Source of the DNA: Phlyctochytrium arcticum
Taxonomy: Eukaryota; Chytridiomycota; Chytridiomycetes; Chytridiales; Chytridiaceae
Assembly: GCA_025602905.1 (NCBI GenBank)
Contig: JAHLKI010000021.1
Coordinates: forward strand, 1-64,000
Length of the DNA: 64,000 nt
Direction of reading: 5' to 3'
Shown in pieces: positions 47,875-58,875 of the stretch. Position 1 is the stretch's first letter; each line of letters begins with the position of its first letter. The position numbers were made by a program, and so were the translations under genes. The notes under the pieces are model-generated. The model had not been told where the DNA came from and did not search any database. It saw only the letters and a list, made by a program, of their open reading frames with translations.

Positions 47875-50403
47875 TCATTTCACAAATTGCGTAAGATCAA
47901 GACTTGCAAGCATTTGTTCGTAACGCAGCTTGAACAGCCCCGCTCCGGGACCTACGGTTACCTCCTCCATCCACATCGCTGCTTGCACCCATCCTTTCGC
48001 CAGTTTCTTTTGCCCCAGGCATGTATAACAAGCGGCCACTTGCAACGCAGTAGAGACTGCTCCTTTCGAGTGCTGACGTGGGGCACCCACAATGGGTAGT
48101 TTTGTTCCTGCCTTACGGTTCTTTGGCGCTCCGCTCGACTCTTCAATCACTACATCAAGGCAACGTAGCGCTTCCAACAAGGTTGACAGAACCTTTTTGT
48201 ACAAGCCCGGGTCGCGACTCACAACTGCCAAAACCCCATAAGCAAAAGCGAGGCGGTTGTGTGCCGAAAATAGCTCGGGACGTAGTTGGCGGTCTGATCC
48301 GTAAGTTTCCTGAATGTCACGCAAATTTTTTTCCCTCTCTGCTATGGCTTTCCGCACATCTTTCTCTGGAGAAGCATAAGACACCATCGCCAAATCTGTT
48401 GCAACGAGACGGCTGCGTGTCGCAAGGCGTTCGTTTCCGTCAGAAAGCTCGGCTTCGCAGAGAGGGCAGCGGCAGTCTTTGACGTGTTTGCCAGACAAAG
48501 CCTTCCTCCTGCTGGCAAAGTCGCCATCAACGGTATAAGAGACAAGAACCTCTTCCCCTTTCTTCATCGGTATCAAGGCTCTGACAAACTGGAAATCGCC
48601 AAAGCAGGTCTCTATAAAAGGGGAGTAAGGCTGACTGCCAAAATTGCTCATAATCAGCAAATGTCTTACCCAGGTCGAATTGTAAAGGCAGGAATGGTTG
48701 ATCAACGATGACTGACGAAACAGTGCCGTCGGTTTTTCCTCATTAGGATCATCGGGTTCGGTCTGAAACGTTGCTGCAGATACTTGTCCCGGACCAAAGG
48801 CGTTATAAGACAGCACCCGCTCGATTTTCGCAACATCGAGAGTCACGGAGTCATGAGCCGTATTTGGAACCACTTCACGCAGGTCGTATAATGACCTCGG
48901 TTCAGCGGATCCAGCGAAGAGGCTGTATACACTTTGCGCCGCTTCTGGTCGATCGTCGAGTTTGTAAACGGTCTCCGTTACTGCATTTACATCTGTTGTT
49001 CTGTCCAAACTATTAGTGAGGAAGTTTAAGGAGAATATCTGTTCGTCCGATGTTGATGGAGTAATGTAGATAAACGCTTTGGTGGCCATCAGAAGCTCTC
49101 CGGCATGCACGTCCTTTGTGACGACCACGCCCAAACCCTTTTTCTCAATATTTTTGACCTCCACGGGGCCGATGAAGTCCGCCGCGTCTATGCATGGTCG
49201 AGGTCTTTGATTCTCGTTGTAAATCTTGACGAGATCGTACGAGCCATGTGTCTCTTCAAGGAGCCGTTTTTGCACTCGTTCAATTCCATTCTTTGCCATG
49301 TCTGCGCGGGGGAACTTGTCCAGCATTTCTCGATAACATTGTAATGCATCCGACCAACGGCGGAGCTCGTACAGTGCTTTGCATTTTCTCATATATGCCT
49401 TTTCCAACAAATTGTCTGAGTCGTCGGATAAAAATTCCATGCATTTTTCAATGTCCGCGAGTACGGCGTTATATCGTTCCAAAAGCAGCAGCGCAGCGGC
49501 TCTGTTCAAGAAAAGTACAGCAACTGCGGGGCCGGATTCATGTTCTTCAATACCTCCCGTGTACTCTTTCAGGGCCAGGAAGTAGCGTTTCGTGGTGAAA
49601 AACTAGTAGAGTGATCATTATCAATACCTTGTTAGGGTTGAAAAAGTCCCACGAAGGCTCACTTTGTTTCCTGCCAATTTCCATTCCTCAACCGACCTCA
49701 CTTTCGGGAGTGGAGGAACCCAAGGGTCGTTTTGCGGGTACAAAGCTTTCCAAGATACGCCCTCAAGCATGGCGTGACCTCGGGGAACAAACATCAGATC
49801 TGACGGCGAGTCTACCCTCACCAGGGGTGTATCACCGGTATTTGCCATCTTCAAATATGGTTCCTTGATGGCAAGCACTTGGTGAAGCGGAAACGCCGCG
49901 TCGACATCACTTTGAGCCGGTGGCCATAAGGACATGGGGAGGATCGGAAAATGATAGAGAGACAGCTGTGTTGCACATCCTGATGGGGATACAATGGCCA
50001 TGGTAATGCCCACCGTTCTGACTGGAGGTGTAGCAATCCGACACAAAATGTACCGTCCGCTGTGCCTTTTGCGCACAGTAAGGTCGGAAATATCGACTAG
50101 CAAGAGGGAAAGTAAGTAACAAATAACCGACGCTAGTAATGTCTCCGATTCACTTACTGTATGTCAATGACTCCCATTTTGCTTGCGAGCTATACTTTTC
50201 GTCACCAGTGTACGTTTTTCGCAGATAACCTGCCGTCAGCTGCAGCTTCTCAGAATGCCGCCTGTTTTCATACAATGCAGCCAGCAACAAGCTTTTCGCT
50301 GTTTCCTGGATAACCCAGATACTCAAAGGCACGGGTTCTTTCTGCGCTTCGCTTTGCTATCTCTCTTTGAGGCGTTTAATCTCTTCAACTGCGTCCATGG
50401 CTG
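47875..50403 (-). CDS. TPR-SET domain protein, putative lysine methyltransferase
   Basis: SET-domain proteins transfer methyl groups from S-adenosylmethionine to lysine. The N-terminal exons (50403 to about 49640) give SVEEWKLAGNK, starting a TPR array that continues in the long exon: AAALLLLERYNAVLADIEKC, LEKAYMRKCKALYELRRWSD. The SET region begins with VEVKNIEKKGLGVVVTKDVH (residues shape the SAM pocket). It then has SLINHSCLYN, the conserved NHSC motif, and FVRALIPMKKGEEVLVSYT. The post-SET cysteines are in DCRCPLCEAEL. After it come alpha-helical repeats to the stop at 47875. This resembles fungal SMYD-like TPR/SET proteins. A 39-base GT-AG segment inside the SET domain is in frame and may be a very short intron. 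The start is uncertain: the candidate ATG at 50403 meets an in-frame TAG unless an intron intervenes. Confidence 0.82.
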
Positions 50404-50988
50404 CAATCGAGTAGTCAGATGTCTGACAGCATTCTGATTCTTGCAGAGCGATGCGTGGGAATGCGTTCTCATTTGAGAGTTACCATGGTAACAGCACAGT
50501 ATCTTCTGGGCTGCGACAATGAGCATCCACTCTGCGAAAATAAAAATGTTGTCGACATGTCTCAGTTGACAGGCTCCAGGCCATTCGTCCCCCGTCGGAA
50601 ACGTTTTGCACGACCTGCCTCGCAAAGGGCTCGTCCTGCGAGTGTCTGCGAGTGTTGAACAAAGCGAAAGGAACTCTATTCCACCCCACTTTTGCGGACA
50701 TCCTATGGGAAAAGTTTTGCATGCGCCGTCTTTCGCCTCTGTACCGATTTCGTCTGGGGGAGCTCCTACCCGCCAAATTCCATTGCAAACATGCACGAAA
50801 AAGAAGATGACAACCAGGACTTGTTCTTTAGAAACTCTACAAATATTAAACGGGAACTGAATAACTACAGATATTAAAGGGTGCAAAAACTGTGGGAAAA
50901 ACGAGACAAATATAATAAAACTGTGCAAAGGGATGGGGTGCGAGGTGCGGAGTCTATACACGAAGAAAGAGAAAGGATGTGGGTAAGG

Positions 50989-53221
50989 TTAGCGTCCAGC
51001 GGGACCGGGTGTGGAAGAAGACGATGCGTTCGGTAATGGCGGCGGGGGTTGCAACCGGGGAGTATTAGGCGGCAACTCCTCCACCAAGCCTCTCATCATA
51101 TCCTTGATCCGGGCGACTTTATCCATTTGCGAGCGGTTCTCGTTCACATCTTTGCGCATCAGACTAACGGTTTCGTTGAGAGCCCGAAGAAGCTCGCCGA
51201 GTTCGGTGCAGCGGGATGTGAGGTAGTGGTTGCGGTCTTCGAGCCAGGCGTTGCGGTGGGAAAGTTTGGAGAGACGGTGGTGGAGTTGGTCGGGTGTTGG
51301 GGGTTGAGCACTGGATGGTGGAGGGGCGGTAGGGGTTTGGTTGGGGGAGTTTGTGTTGGTGGTGGGCGCGGTGAGGGGGGTGGGAGAGGTAGGATGGGTA
51401 GGGTCTGTGCCGTGAGGTTTCTCGCTGTTCGTCATCTCTGATGACGCGTCTCCTACAGCAGGAGGTGGGGTTCCAATGGGTCGCATTCGAGGGGTTCCGC
51501 CGGCATTCGAGTACCGGTCTGATTCGGGGGCGTCAGGGGTGGCATACCCCGATGGTGGTGGTGGAGGGGCCGAGCTGTGATGGGGTGGCATAGAGGGGTA
51601 GTGGAGGTGTGGTTGGTAAGGATAGCCGGAAGAAGGGGGCGTGCTGGCGTAAGGGTGGGCGAAACCAGAGGGAGAGGGGTGGTATTCAGGATAGCCATAG
51701 TCGCGACGCCCGTGGTGGTGTTGTTGTTGGGGTGTGTGGTGCAGACCCCGGTACTGAGGATCAGTGTAGGGTGGGTACCCCTCATTACGTCGCGAGAGAG
51801 ACCGCGCCGAGGAAGGTGTCGTGCCGTAGCCGGGAAGGGTACCTACGCTGCCAGCGCTGCGACGACGACTCTTTTCTTCATCTGATTCAGTTTCTAGTCC
51901 ACCACCCGGAGATCGAGACCGAGACCGGGACGCGGAGCTGCCGCCGCCGGACGATGGGCGGGAGCTGGGATGACGGTCTGACCCCGTTCGTTTATAGTGT
52001 CGACTGTGTCGGGCTCCCTTTTCTGATGGCGGGCGGTAACCGCTCATCTTACTTTGTATAGAGTCGACAAAACGCCAAGTCTGACTGTTCCCATCTTGTC
52101 CTCCTGGGCTAGGATGCTGTAGCTGTTGTGGTGGCTGTTGTTGAAATTGTTGACGCATCGAATGTTGCAACTGGGCCGCATGCGTCATATTTGCATCCCC
52201 CCCACTGCTCTTTCGATACTTTTTGCGGGGACGTGGTTGCTCATCTTGATCCCCTCCGCCCGTGTCTTCAGAACCTGAACGTTTGACGGAGCCACCTTCG
52301 CCCGATGGTGCAGACTGAGGATATTTTTGGGGAGTCCCATCAGCTTGCAGATAGAATTCATTTGGTAGGCCGAGAAGATAGTCAAAGAATGCGCCAATAT
52401 GGTGATAGACCATCCAGTCCTTGACACGAGCTGCAATGTTGGTTCCGCGCGGATCAAAGCCTAGCCGTCGAGCAACTTCTGACCATGACTTGATCTAACA
52501 ATCATGACCATCGTCAGTGATGATGGCACAAAGTAAAAACAAACGCATTTTGAACATACCTTACTGATCCCACCAATGTCTTTGACGACTTCGAAAAAGT
52601 CGTAGGTATCAAAGGTCCGCTTCTGATTTTTGGGAGGCGAATCAAATTTCGAGAAATGTTCGGATAGTTTGCAGTGATGAGCGGCCGTACTTCCAAAATG
52701 ATACATGCGCAGGAACTTTTCATACAAGGCCACAAAGTTGTCTCGATTGACATCAACCGGTTGCAAGTTATATGGTGCTTCTGCATGTACGAAATCAGTT
52801 TCTTGTACATACTCGTGATTCTAATGTAAAATCTCTTACCAGATGAGTCTCCCTCGACCCTGGGCCGCTGCTCTACCGGCGAGTGCATGTCTTTTGAGCT
52901 GCTGTTAGTATCGACGGGTGAATGGGTGTCGGATGGTTTAGGAGAAGGCTGTTCGTTGGTACTTGATGGCGGTGCTAGGACAGAGTCTAGTGCTGGTTGA
53001 CGAGCGTCCATTGGGTGGTCGCTGTTGGCGGCGGCAGCATCTCCATTGCTTTGTTCGGCGGCGTTCAACGTCTCATTTTGTGGTGGTGGTGGTGGGGGTG
53101 GTGGATGACTACTGCTGTCGTCGTTGCTGGGGTTGACTAAAGCTGCTGGTCTCTGCGCTGGTGGTTGGCCGGCCTCGACAACCTGGCTATCCGGCGCTGA
53201 TGATGTGTCTCCTGAATTCAT
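50989..53221 (-). CDS. ARID/BRIGHT DNA-binding domain protein
   Basis: ARID proteins bind AT-rich DNA and often belong to chromatin remodelling complexes. Three exons. Exon 1 (53221 to ~52850) is Ser/Pro/Asn-rich with a polyproline run (HPPPPPPPPQN). Exon 2 (~52776-52560) begins the ARID: FVALYEKFLRMYHFGSTAAH, FDTYDFFEVVKDIGGISK. Exon 3 completes it: IKSWSEVARRLGFDPRGTNI, VKDWMVYHHIGAFFDYLLGL. Then come a basic nuclear-localisation-like stretch (RPRKKYRKSSGG), a Gln-rich segment, a long Ser/Arg-rich and Pro/Tyr/His-rich disordered part, and a C-terminal coiled coil (HHRLSKLSHRNAWLEDRNHY, ELLRALNETVSLMRKDVNEN). Stop at 50989-50991. About 690 residues. The order ARID, disordered, coiled coil suggests a transcriptional regulator; partners unknown. 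Confidence 0.85.
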
Positions 53222-54439
53222 CCCGCGCGTTGATTGATGCCAACCAATGCCTTCACCAAATTGAATAATGCTGCAACAAAAATGCTAGCTATGCCGATGC
53301 CTGGTAGTTAAAGTCGTCCTCTGTTGCTCGCCGTTTTCGTTTTGTTTTCCGGGTCAATTGAATAAACGCGAGAGACGGGCGGCGGTTTCGGCTGAAAATG
53401 ACAATGTAAAATGTTTGATAAAAGTATTTCTTTCTGTTTCAGCAAAAGTTTCCCGAGGAAATGCGGCTATCGATACTTCGGTACCGCGCAGGTTTTTCTT
53501 GCCCTCGTGCTGTTGCTGGAAATATATCGGGTCCGCAATAATACACCAGGTTGTTACGAATCTCCAGGGCCCCCGAAACCAAGTAGAGATTTTGTTTACG
53601 AGAATCGGTGCGATACAAAAAAAGCGGGGGAGATGTATCAGATATCCACCCAAATTATGTATGGGAGCAGAAAAACTCGCCCGTTCGACGACGACGTATT
53701 GTCGGTTGACTTTTTTTCCGTCAATGGGAAAAAAAGTTGGGAAATGCTCATTACAGGTCCTACTGATTTTTATCTGTTGCGGGAAATGCCATCCGTGGCG
53801 CCTCACCAGCCCCGCAAATAAATACCAAGGTGTGGTTGTATTGCTTCGCCGGATTAACCTTGAGCGTAATCAGTTTTCGCAAGTGTATATTTGCATTCAT
53901 ATTGCGGCGGTGCAGCTGTGCAGCACTGGTTTTCCATTTCCGTTGGGCTGGCTTCCCAACGTATTCGAGTACGGTATCTAAAGCATCCTTCCCCGACCAA
54001 CTGATGATCAACCGATATTTATAGCACACTGTGTTCATCGCTAATGATCTGTTCGCATGGCCATTATGCCACAAAATGGGTGCGTGTCTCCGACAAGGAA
54101 AGGCATGTTGTAAATTTCGGGTCAATCATTTCAATGATCGTTTCATAGTACTTTTCGTACTGCGCAATGCTCACACGTGACGTTAAAACTTTTTGGAAAT
54201 GGCCAAAGACGGACGGAACTTGCGGTAATCGCCCTGAACAGTGGATATCTCTGTCGATATACTCGAGTATGTAATGGATGTATCACAAATCAAGCTTATC
54301 ACATGCAAGATCCTGAGCAAAGATTGTTACATCTCCAGCGGCTGAGGCGAGATCAAAAAGTCCTGGCCAAAATCATAATTGAATGTTTAAATGATTACAA
54401 ACTTTCCAGCAGAAACTGTGAATTTGTTTCCTCAATGTC
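53222..54439. other. Intergenic region upstream of the ARID gene
   Basis: No gene can be supported; several open frames overlap on both strands. It contains one perfect TACTCGAGTA (54260) and one single-mismatch copy (TATTCGAGTA, 53962). Repeat-rich sequence begins after this. Confidence 0.4.
54260..54269. repeat. Palindromic 10-mer TACTCGAGTA, copy 5
   Basis: Perfect palindrome in noncoding sequence, 298 bases from the near copy at 53962. Confidence 0.75.
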
Positions 54440-54860
54440 TTGTCCACATCGTGTATGAGTACCGTAGGTGATTGCCAAAGCCGGGATCGCCCAAGCAGAA
54501 TGTGCACTTTCCAAAGAAATTTGGCGTAGAATTGGTTTCGTTCTTCGTCACTAACCCCTACCAGCGTCCTAGCATTACAGCCCTTTCTGCAGCCAGCTTT
54601 ACTTGAAGGTTCGACTAACAAAGTCCCAATTCTTCGCGTTTTTGAAGATTGAAAAGAGTGTTTTCAGTGGCAAAGATAAAATTTGTTGCCACGTTTTGTC
54701 CGCATCACGTACAAATAGGCGATTGCCGAAACCAGGATCACCCCGGCAGAATGTGCCATTAGCCATGGTGAGCCACTTAGAGTCGTTCTCTAAAGATCAT
54801 CACGCCGCGGTTGGAGTTCCGGGGCTTGCACTTCAATGGGATTGCTTAGTTGCTTGATCT
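54440..54860 (-). pseudogene. Two diverged tandem copies of an unidentified coding fragment
   Basis: On the minus strand GDPGFGNRLFVRDADKTWQQ (about 54756-54697) and a frameshifted relative (LGDPGFGNHL, then VHDVDKTLRKQIHSF) about 251 bases away share DNA (54470-54505 vs 54721-54756). The source family is not recognised. Confidence 0.45.
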
Positions 54861-54899
54861 CGATTTGCGCCTAATGTCCAGAACAAACGAAGGAAAAGA

Positions 54900-55400
54900 T
54901 TGCTTAGTATGCGCCTAACATCTTGCATTCATCTTCGACAACATAACGTGCGCATCTTCTCAGGAACCTTTCAAAAGAGTCTTCTGAGGAAGCAGCTGCC
55001 TTTTCTCGTCCCCCGAGCGGTTGACCTGTTCGCTTTCTCCGTGCTTCCATGGGTAAGAACTTCTGCTCCTGGTATGCCGTCCATGGGGTTGGCAGCCAAT
55101 GCCATCGGTAGGAACTTGACAATGGTGGGGGGCATCGCGTAGGGTGAGATGGCGGGAGTTGGAACGTCATCCACCTGAGTGACTGCCGTGGTTCTTTCCG
55201 TCCTCAACAAATCATGTACCGACTTCGGAATTACAAGTAGATGCGTAACACGGTGCGGGTCATCTAACTTCAAGTGATGATTGGCCTGATCTTCCCGGAG
55301 AACACGCAACAATGCATCCATTTCCGACAGGCCACCCACGTTTTTCCGCGTGCCAGTCTGCTCCTCGACGAACACTCAGAAGACGGGAACCCGTAATCAT
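54900..55400 (-). pseudogene. Relic related to the MULE fragment at 59 kb
   Basis: Contains GGLSEMDALLRVLREDQANH, then VTHLLVIPKSVHDLLRTE, which fits the block just before the catalytic domain of fungal MULE (Mutator-like) transposases. The DNA around 55314-55330 (GCATCCATTTCCGACAG) is nearly repeated at 59323-59339 inside the other MULE relic. Frame is lost downstream. Family call is moderate to low. Confidence 0.4.
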
Positions 55401-55901
55401 ATGTAATGTCGAACATTTGCGCTTGGATACACTCGAGGTCCCCCTCGAAACGGCGTTGCCCGGTCGCGGTAGAAATGAATGCCGAGAGTATCGATAAATA
55501 CCATTGTCCACGGTACTTGGTTCCGCGTTGAAGTAAAAGTCCAATATTCTGATAAATACTCGACGGGATTACCGGTGGTGCCCAATGGGGCGTTGCAGCG
55601 TGAACGGGTCACCTATGCCGACCTGTTGCCCAGAGCCAGCTCAACCGTGTTGGGAGAGATGGTGGGAGTTGAGAAGGCAAATTTGGAAGTGGTAAGCGGG
55701 GACCGTATTGGAAGAGCTGGCGGCCATAGACGGCAGCGCGAACTCCGAGTAATTCTTCTCATCTCATCATCGGATCTGGGATGCTTGCTAAGCGAATTCC
55801 CATTTTGGAGCTTCGATTTGTACCTCGTTTGCTTGGCGTAGTTCTTGAGATGGTTTCTCAACATCGCTTGGACCTGATTCTGAAGAGGAATGGTCGGAAC
55901 A

Positions 55902-55938
55902 TTCTTGCGACGTATATTTTGTGGAGTATGATTGCATG
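55902..55938. repeat. 37-bp direct repeat, left copy
   Basis: TTCTTGCGACGTATATTTTG... recurs at 56054-56090 with one mismatch, period 152 bases. Confidence 0.85.
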
Positions 55939-56053
55939 GTTTTTTTGGGATTTGTGTTGGGCTTGTTGAACCAGGAAGGCTAAGGGGCTGTACTTGGTCC
56001 TTTTCACCGATGTGGATCTTCAGGCCATGAGGTTCGCGCCGCTGCTTATATAG

Positions 56054-56090
56054 TTCTTGCGACGTATATTTTGTGGAGTATGATTACATG
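56054..56090. repeat. 37-bp direct repeat, right copy
   Basis: Pair of the copy at 55902-55938. Confidence 0.85.
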
Positions 56091-56232
56091 ATTTCGTTGG
56101 GAACTGCGGGTTGAGTCGAAATCGGATGGAATTTCTTCGGGAGCATCTCAAAGCTCTTCCAGATCTCCAAATTCCCAATGTACGGATCGTCATCTTCCGA
56201 ATGAAGCATATTGATGGCCTCGATGCGCTAGA

Positions 56233-57060
56233 TCAAATAGTAGTTGCTGTTGACGCCTTCAGCCAATGCGTCAGCTTTGGATAGGCAATAATTCTCATAT
56301 TTGCCATGTCCCAGTCGCACCAGCCGTATCCCTCCCCCAAAGTCACCAGCAGAGGATTGGTAAGGCCGTCCGTTTTATGACACAGTACAATATCGGGATG
56401 AGTAAAAGTTGTTCCAATATCCCATGTGTTCAGATGAGCCATCGGATGGGTACCGACAATTTGCGTGAGTCCGTACTGACAGGTGTCCTCCCAGAACACC
56501 ATCACGTTCTCTTTAGTCTCTTTGAATAATAGCGGCAAATGAACCGCGGAAAATGCCGCTTTGAGAAGTTTGTCGATGGCGGGAGTAAAACCCTCTTTGC
56601 TTTGGATATCTTCAGCAAGTTGGTTCTTGGCCACCACAGCGATCTGAGCAACTTCCTGGCGCGCTGCCTCAGAAAGAACATCAAACTGAGACCCCTTCCA
56701 ACGTAACGGAGCAGCAGCCGTGTCCACTTGCATAGATTCCAAAAAGCTTTTGGACGCAACATAATGACCCCGGTATCGTTTTCTTCCAGTGGCTCTATCA
56801 CATCTGTCTCTATGTCCCCAAATGTTACGTGCACCATCATTGCACGGCGGCCATCCCATCGCTGATCAAATGACCAGGACCATTCCTGGCCATCTATTTC
56901 GTCAGTGGGTTGCTCCCACCACCAGCAAATCTCGTCGTTCTTCAGATCTCACGCGACTGCCATCATCCGGTTCTCAGTCCTGTGGGGCAAGCATGAAGGT
57001 AAGTTAGTATCCGAACGCTAAGGCAAAAACACGAATGAATTAACACATACCAGGGATAGT
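56233..57060 (-). pseudogene. Frame-broken coding fragment of unknown family
   Basis: Minus-strand reading gives NDEICWWWEQPTDEIDGQEW, then MMVHVTFGDIETDVIEPLEE. After an apparent frame change near 56735 it continues with SMQVDTAAAPLRWKGSQFDV, SEAARQEVAQIAVVAKNQLA and LLFKETKENVMVFWEDTCQY to a stop near 56233. The coherent amino-acid composition on both sides of the break suggests a decayed gene, or one with an unrecognised intron. Family not recognised; it may be part of a transposable element. Confidence 0.4.
56868..57060. repeat. ~193-bp duplicated segment, copy A
   Basis: Nearly identical to 57206-57396; carries the WWWEQPTDE coding piece and adjacent noncoding sequence. Confidence 0.85.
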
Positions 57061-57205
57061 CAACATTCCGGGCAACTCGAGGACAAGGGCTTTGGCGTTT
57101 CCGTGTAGCGTGTAGTTTGTTTCGAATCCAGATTTGTTGTTCGTCTTGGTTCATTTGGAGAGCGAATCTGTTGACCTAATCTTCCATCTCGAACAACCAA
57201 AGGCG

Positions 57206-57396
57206 AAATGACCAGGACCATTCCTGGCCATCTAATTCGTCAGTGGGTTGCTCCCACCACCAACATATCTCGTCGTTCCTCAGATCACGCGCGACTGCCA
57301 TCATCCGGTTCCCCGTCCTGTGGGGCAAGCATGAAGATAAGTTAATACCGAAGGCTAAGGCAAAAGTATGAATGAAATAACACATACCCAGGGATA
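57206..57396. repeat. ~191-bp duplicated segment, copy B
   Basis: Second copy of 56868-57060, offset 338 bases, with scattered substitutions and small indels. Confidence 0.85.
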
Positions 57397-57531
57397 CTGA
57401 CACTTCAACACTCCCCCGAAGCTGGGTCAGGGACACGTCGGGGTGCTCGCGGTTCCAGCGTTCTTCAACTCCTCTATTTGCAACGGGGTGCTCTCACTTT
57501 CGTCCCTCCAAGTCAGTAATACTTTCTTGCA

Positions 57532-57555
57532 GGGGGGGGGGGGGGGGGGGGGGGG
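57532..57555. repeat. Homopolymer run of 24 G
   Basis: Uninterrupted G tract directly downstream of the duplicated segment and beside the gypsy relic. Confidence 0.95.
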
Positions 57556-57665
57556 CGCGACTTGAAATTTGCTAGCAGCTTCCCCGATTCTCCATCATGT
57601 TACGAGGGAGGCTTCCTGGCCCAATAAAATAAAAGTTGACTGCGTCTTGAAACGGTGGCCGTCGA

Positions 57666-57890
57666 CTAAGATGCAAGGTCGGGGCAAGAGTGGGAAGGGG
57701 AGGTAATAGTGTCGTGGAAGGGGCGAAGTTTGCTGATGTGGAACCATGGATGGAGGCGGCGAAGTAAAGGAGGGAGTTCCAGCTTGTAGTTATCGCGGGA
57801 GGAGTCAACTTCAAGAACGCGGGGCGGGCCAGCACAGCGGTTGGTGAGCTTGTGGTCGCATAACAGTCTGCGTTCGGCATTTTCACATAG
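57666..57890 (-). mobile_element. Relic of a Ty3/gypsy integrase C-terminus
   Basis: The minus-strand peptide ends with AGPPRVLEVDSSRDNYKLEL then PPLLRRLHPWFHISKLRPFH. This is the GPF/Y-like module of Ty3/gypsy integrases, where 'GPf.vlev......Y.LeLP......hpvFHvs.LrPy' is typical. No protease, reverse transcriptase or LTR was found nearby, and the upstream frame is out of register, so it is a fragment. Confidence 0.75.
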
Positions 57891-58194
57891 TGTGCTCATC
57901 CTCTGTCGCAAAGGTATGAGTATGACAAATGGGCAAAATGTCTTGAGAGAAAACCTACAGCAACTAATCCGACTTGCTGATCGCACCGCTGTTCCGCAAG
58001 GTGTTTGCGGGCTTAAGGCATCGACTTGGGGCAGTAGCAGATATCTGGGTACCCTAACGGCAATTCGCTCGTCTTCAAATGTATCATCCAAGAATTTGTT
58101 GAAGGAATTTGCGCAGTCCATTGGCAAGAGTTTATAAGCTTTTGTGTCCACCGAATGTACAATGGCCCAAAAAGTCAAATCGAACTTTCCCGCG

Positions 58195-58375
58195 TCAACC
58201 ACGGCCTTTCACGTCACAATACCGGCAGGGTTTCAGGACTTTCTGAATACCTATATGGCAGCCAAGATCACTCTGCATCGGGTTGTCTCCTACGAAACAC
58301 ATCACGCCGCCGATGAGGAGCACTTCCTTGTTCGTGATCCCGTGTATGGCGGACATGGTCACCGCTAGTTGATCC
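58195..58375 (-). mobile_element. Fragment resembling a KDZ/Plavaka-type DDE transposase
   Basis: The peptide VMCFVGDNPMQSDLGCHIGI followed by CRYCDVKG matches the 'GDNPM...HIG....CR.C.V.G' zinc-knuckle block of large fungal DDE transposases. Only this block is present; it is fused in frame to the LINE fragment. Confidence 0.5.
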
Positions 58376-58698
58376 CATTTCCCCAAAGCCGACATACTCT
58401 CATGCAATCCGCGCGGTGCCAGACGTCCGAATATCCACTCCAGTCCGCGAATATGCAATTGTTCCAACCCATCCCGTAGTTTATGTCGAACGGGATCGTG
58501 CATACTCCAGACCCAGAAAGCAGGTAGACCAAAGTCAGTGTGGGAGCGCACGAAGATCTTGTATAATGTCAGGCGGACATTGTCAGACCACAAGTCTCCG
58601 CTGAGCATCAATGCCTTAAGCATTTTGTCGGCCTTACACAATCGCACCCCCAGATGGTCTGTCCAAATAATGCCGCGATTGGTTCTTACTATCTCCAT
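58376..58698 (-). mobile_element. Fragment of a LINE-type reverse transcriptase
   Basis: DHLGVRLCKADKMLKALMLS, then SDNVRLTLYKIFVRSHTDFG and LPAFWVWSM resemble the palm/thumb end of non-LTR reverse transcriptases ('yLG..l......i..r......w.....rl.lyktfirp...Yg.p.w'). No endonuclease or catalytic YxDD part is present. Confidence 0.55.
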
Positions 58699-58875
58699 TT
58701 GGACCGGATGCCACGTTCAAATCCCTTGTTTCATCTCTCTTCGATTGTCAACCCTGGAGTTTCAGAGCTGTCTACCAATGCGATATTGCCACGGTGTCTA
58801 CGGAAACCGGTGGAGATCGAAGCCTGGATGATCGCATAGTTTCACTCCTTGGCAAGTCCTTTGCGCTTTCCAGGC

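Noticed and set aside
53354..53981. Overlapping open frames of 136-207 codons on both strands upstream of the ARID gene
   Set aside because: Three overlapping frames compete and none shows a domain or good start context.
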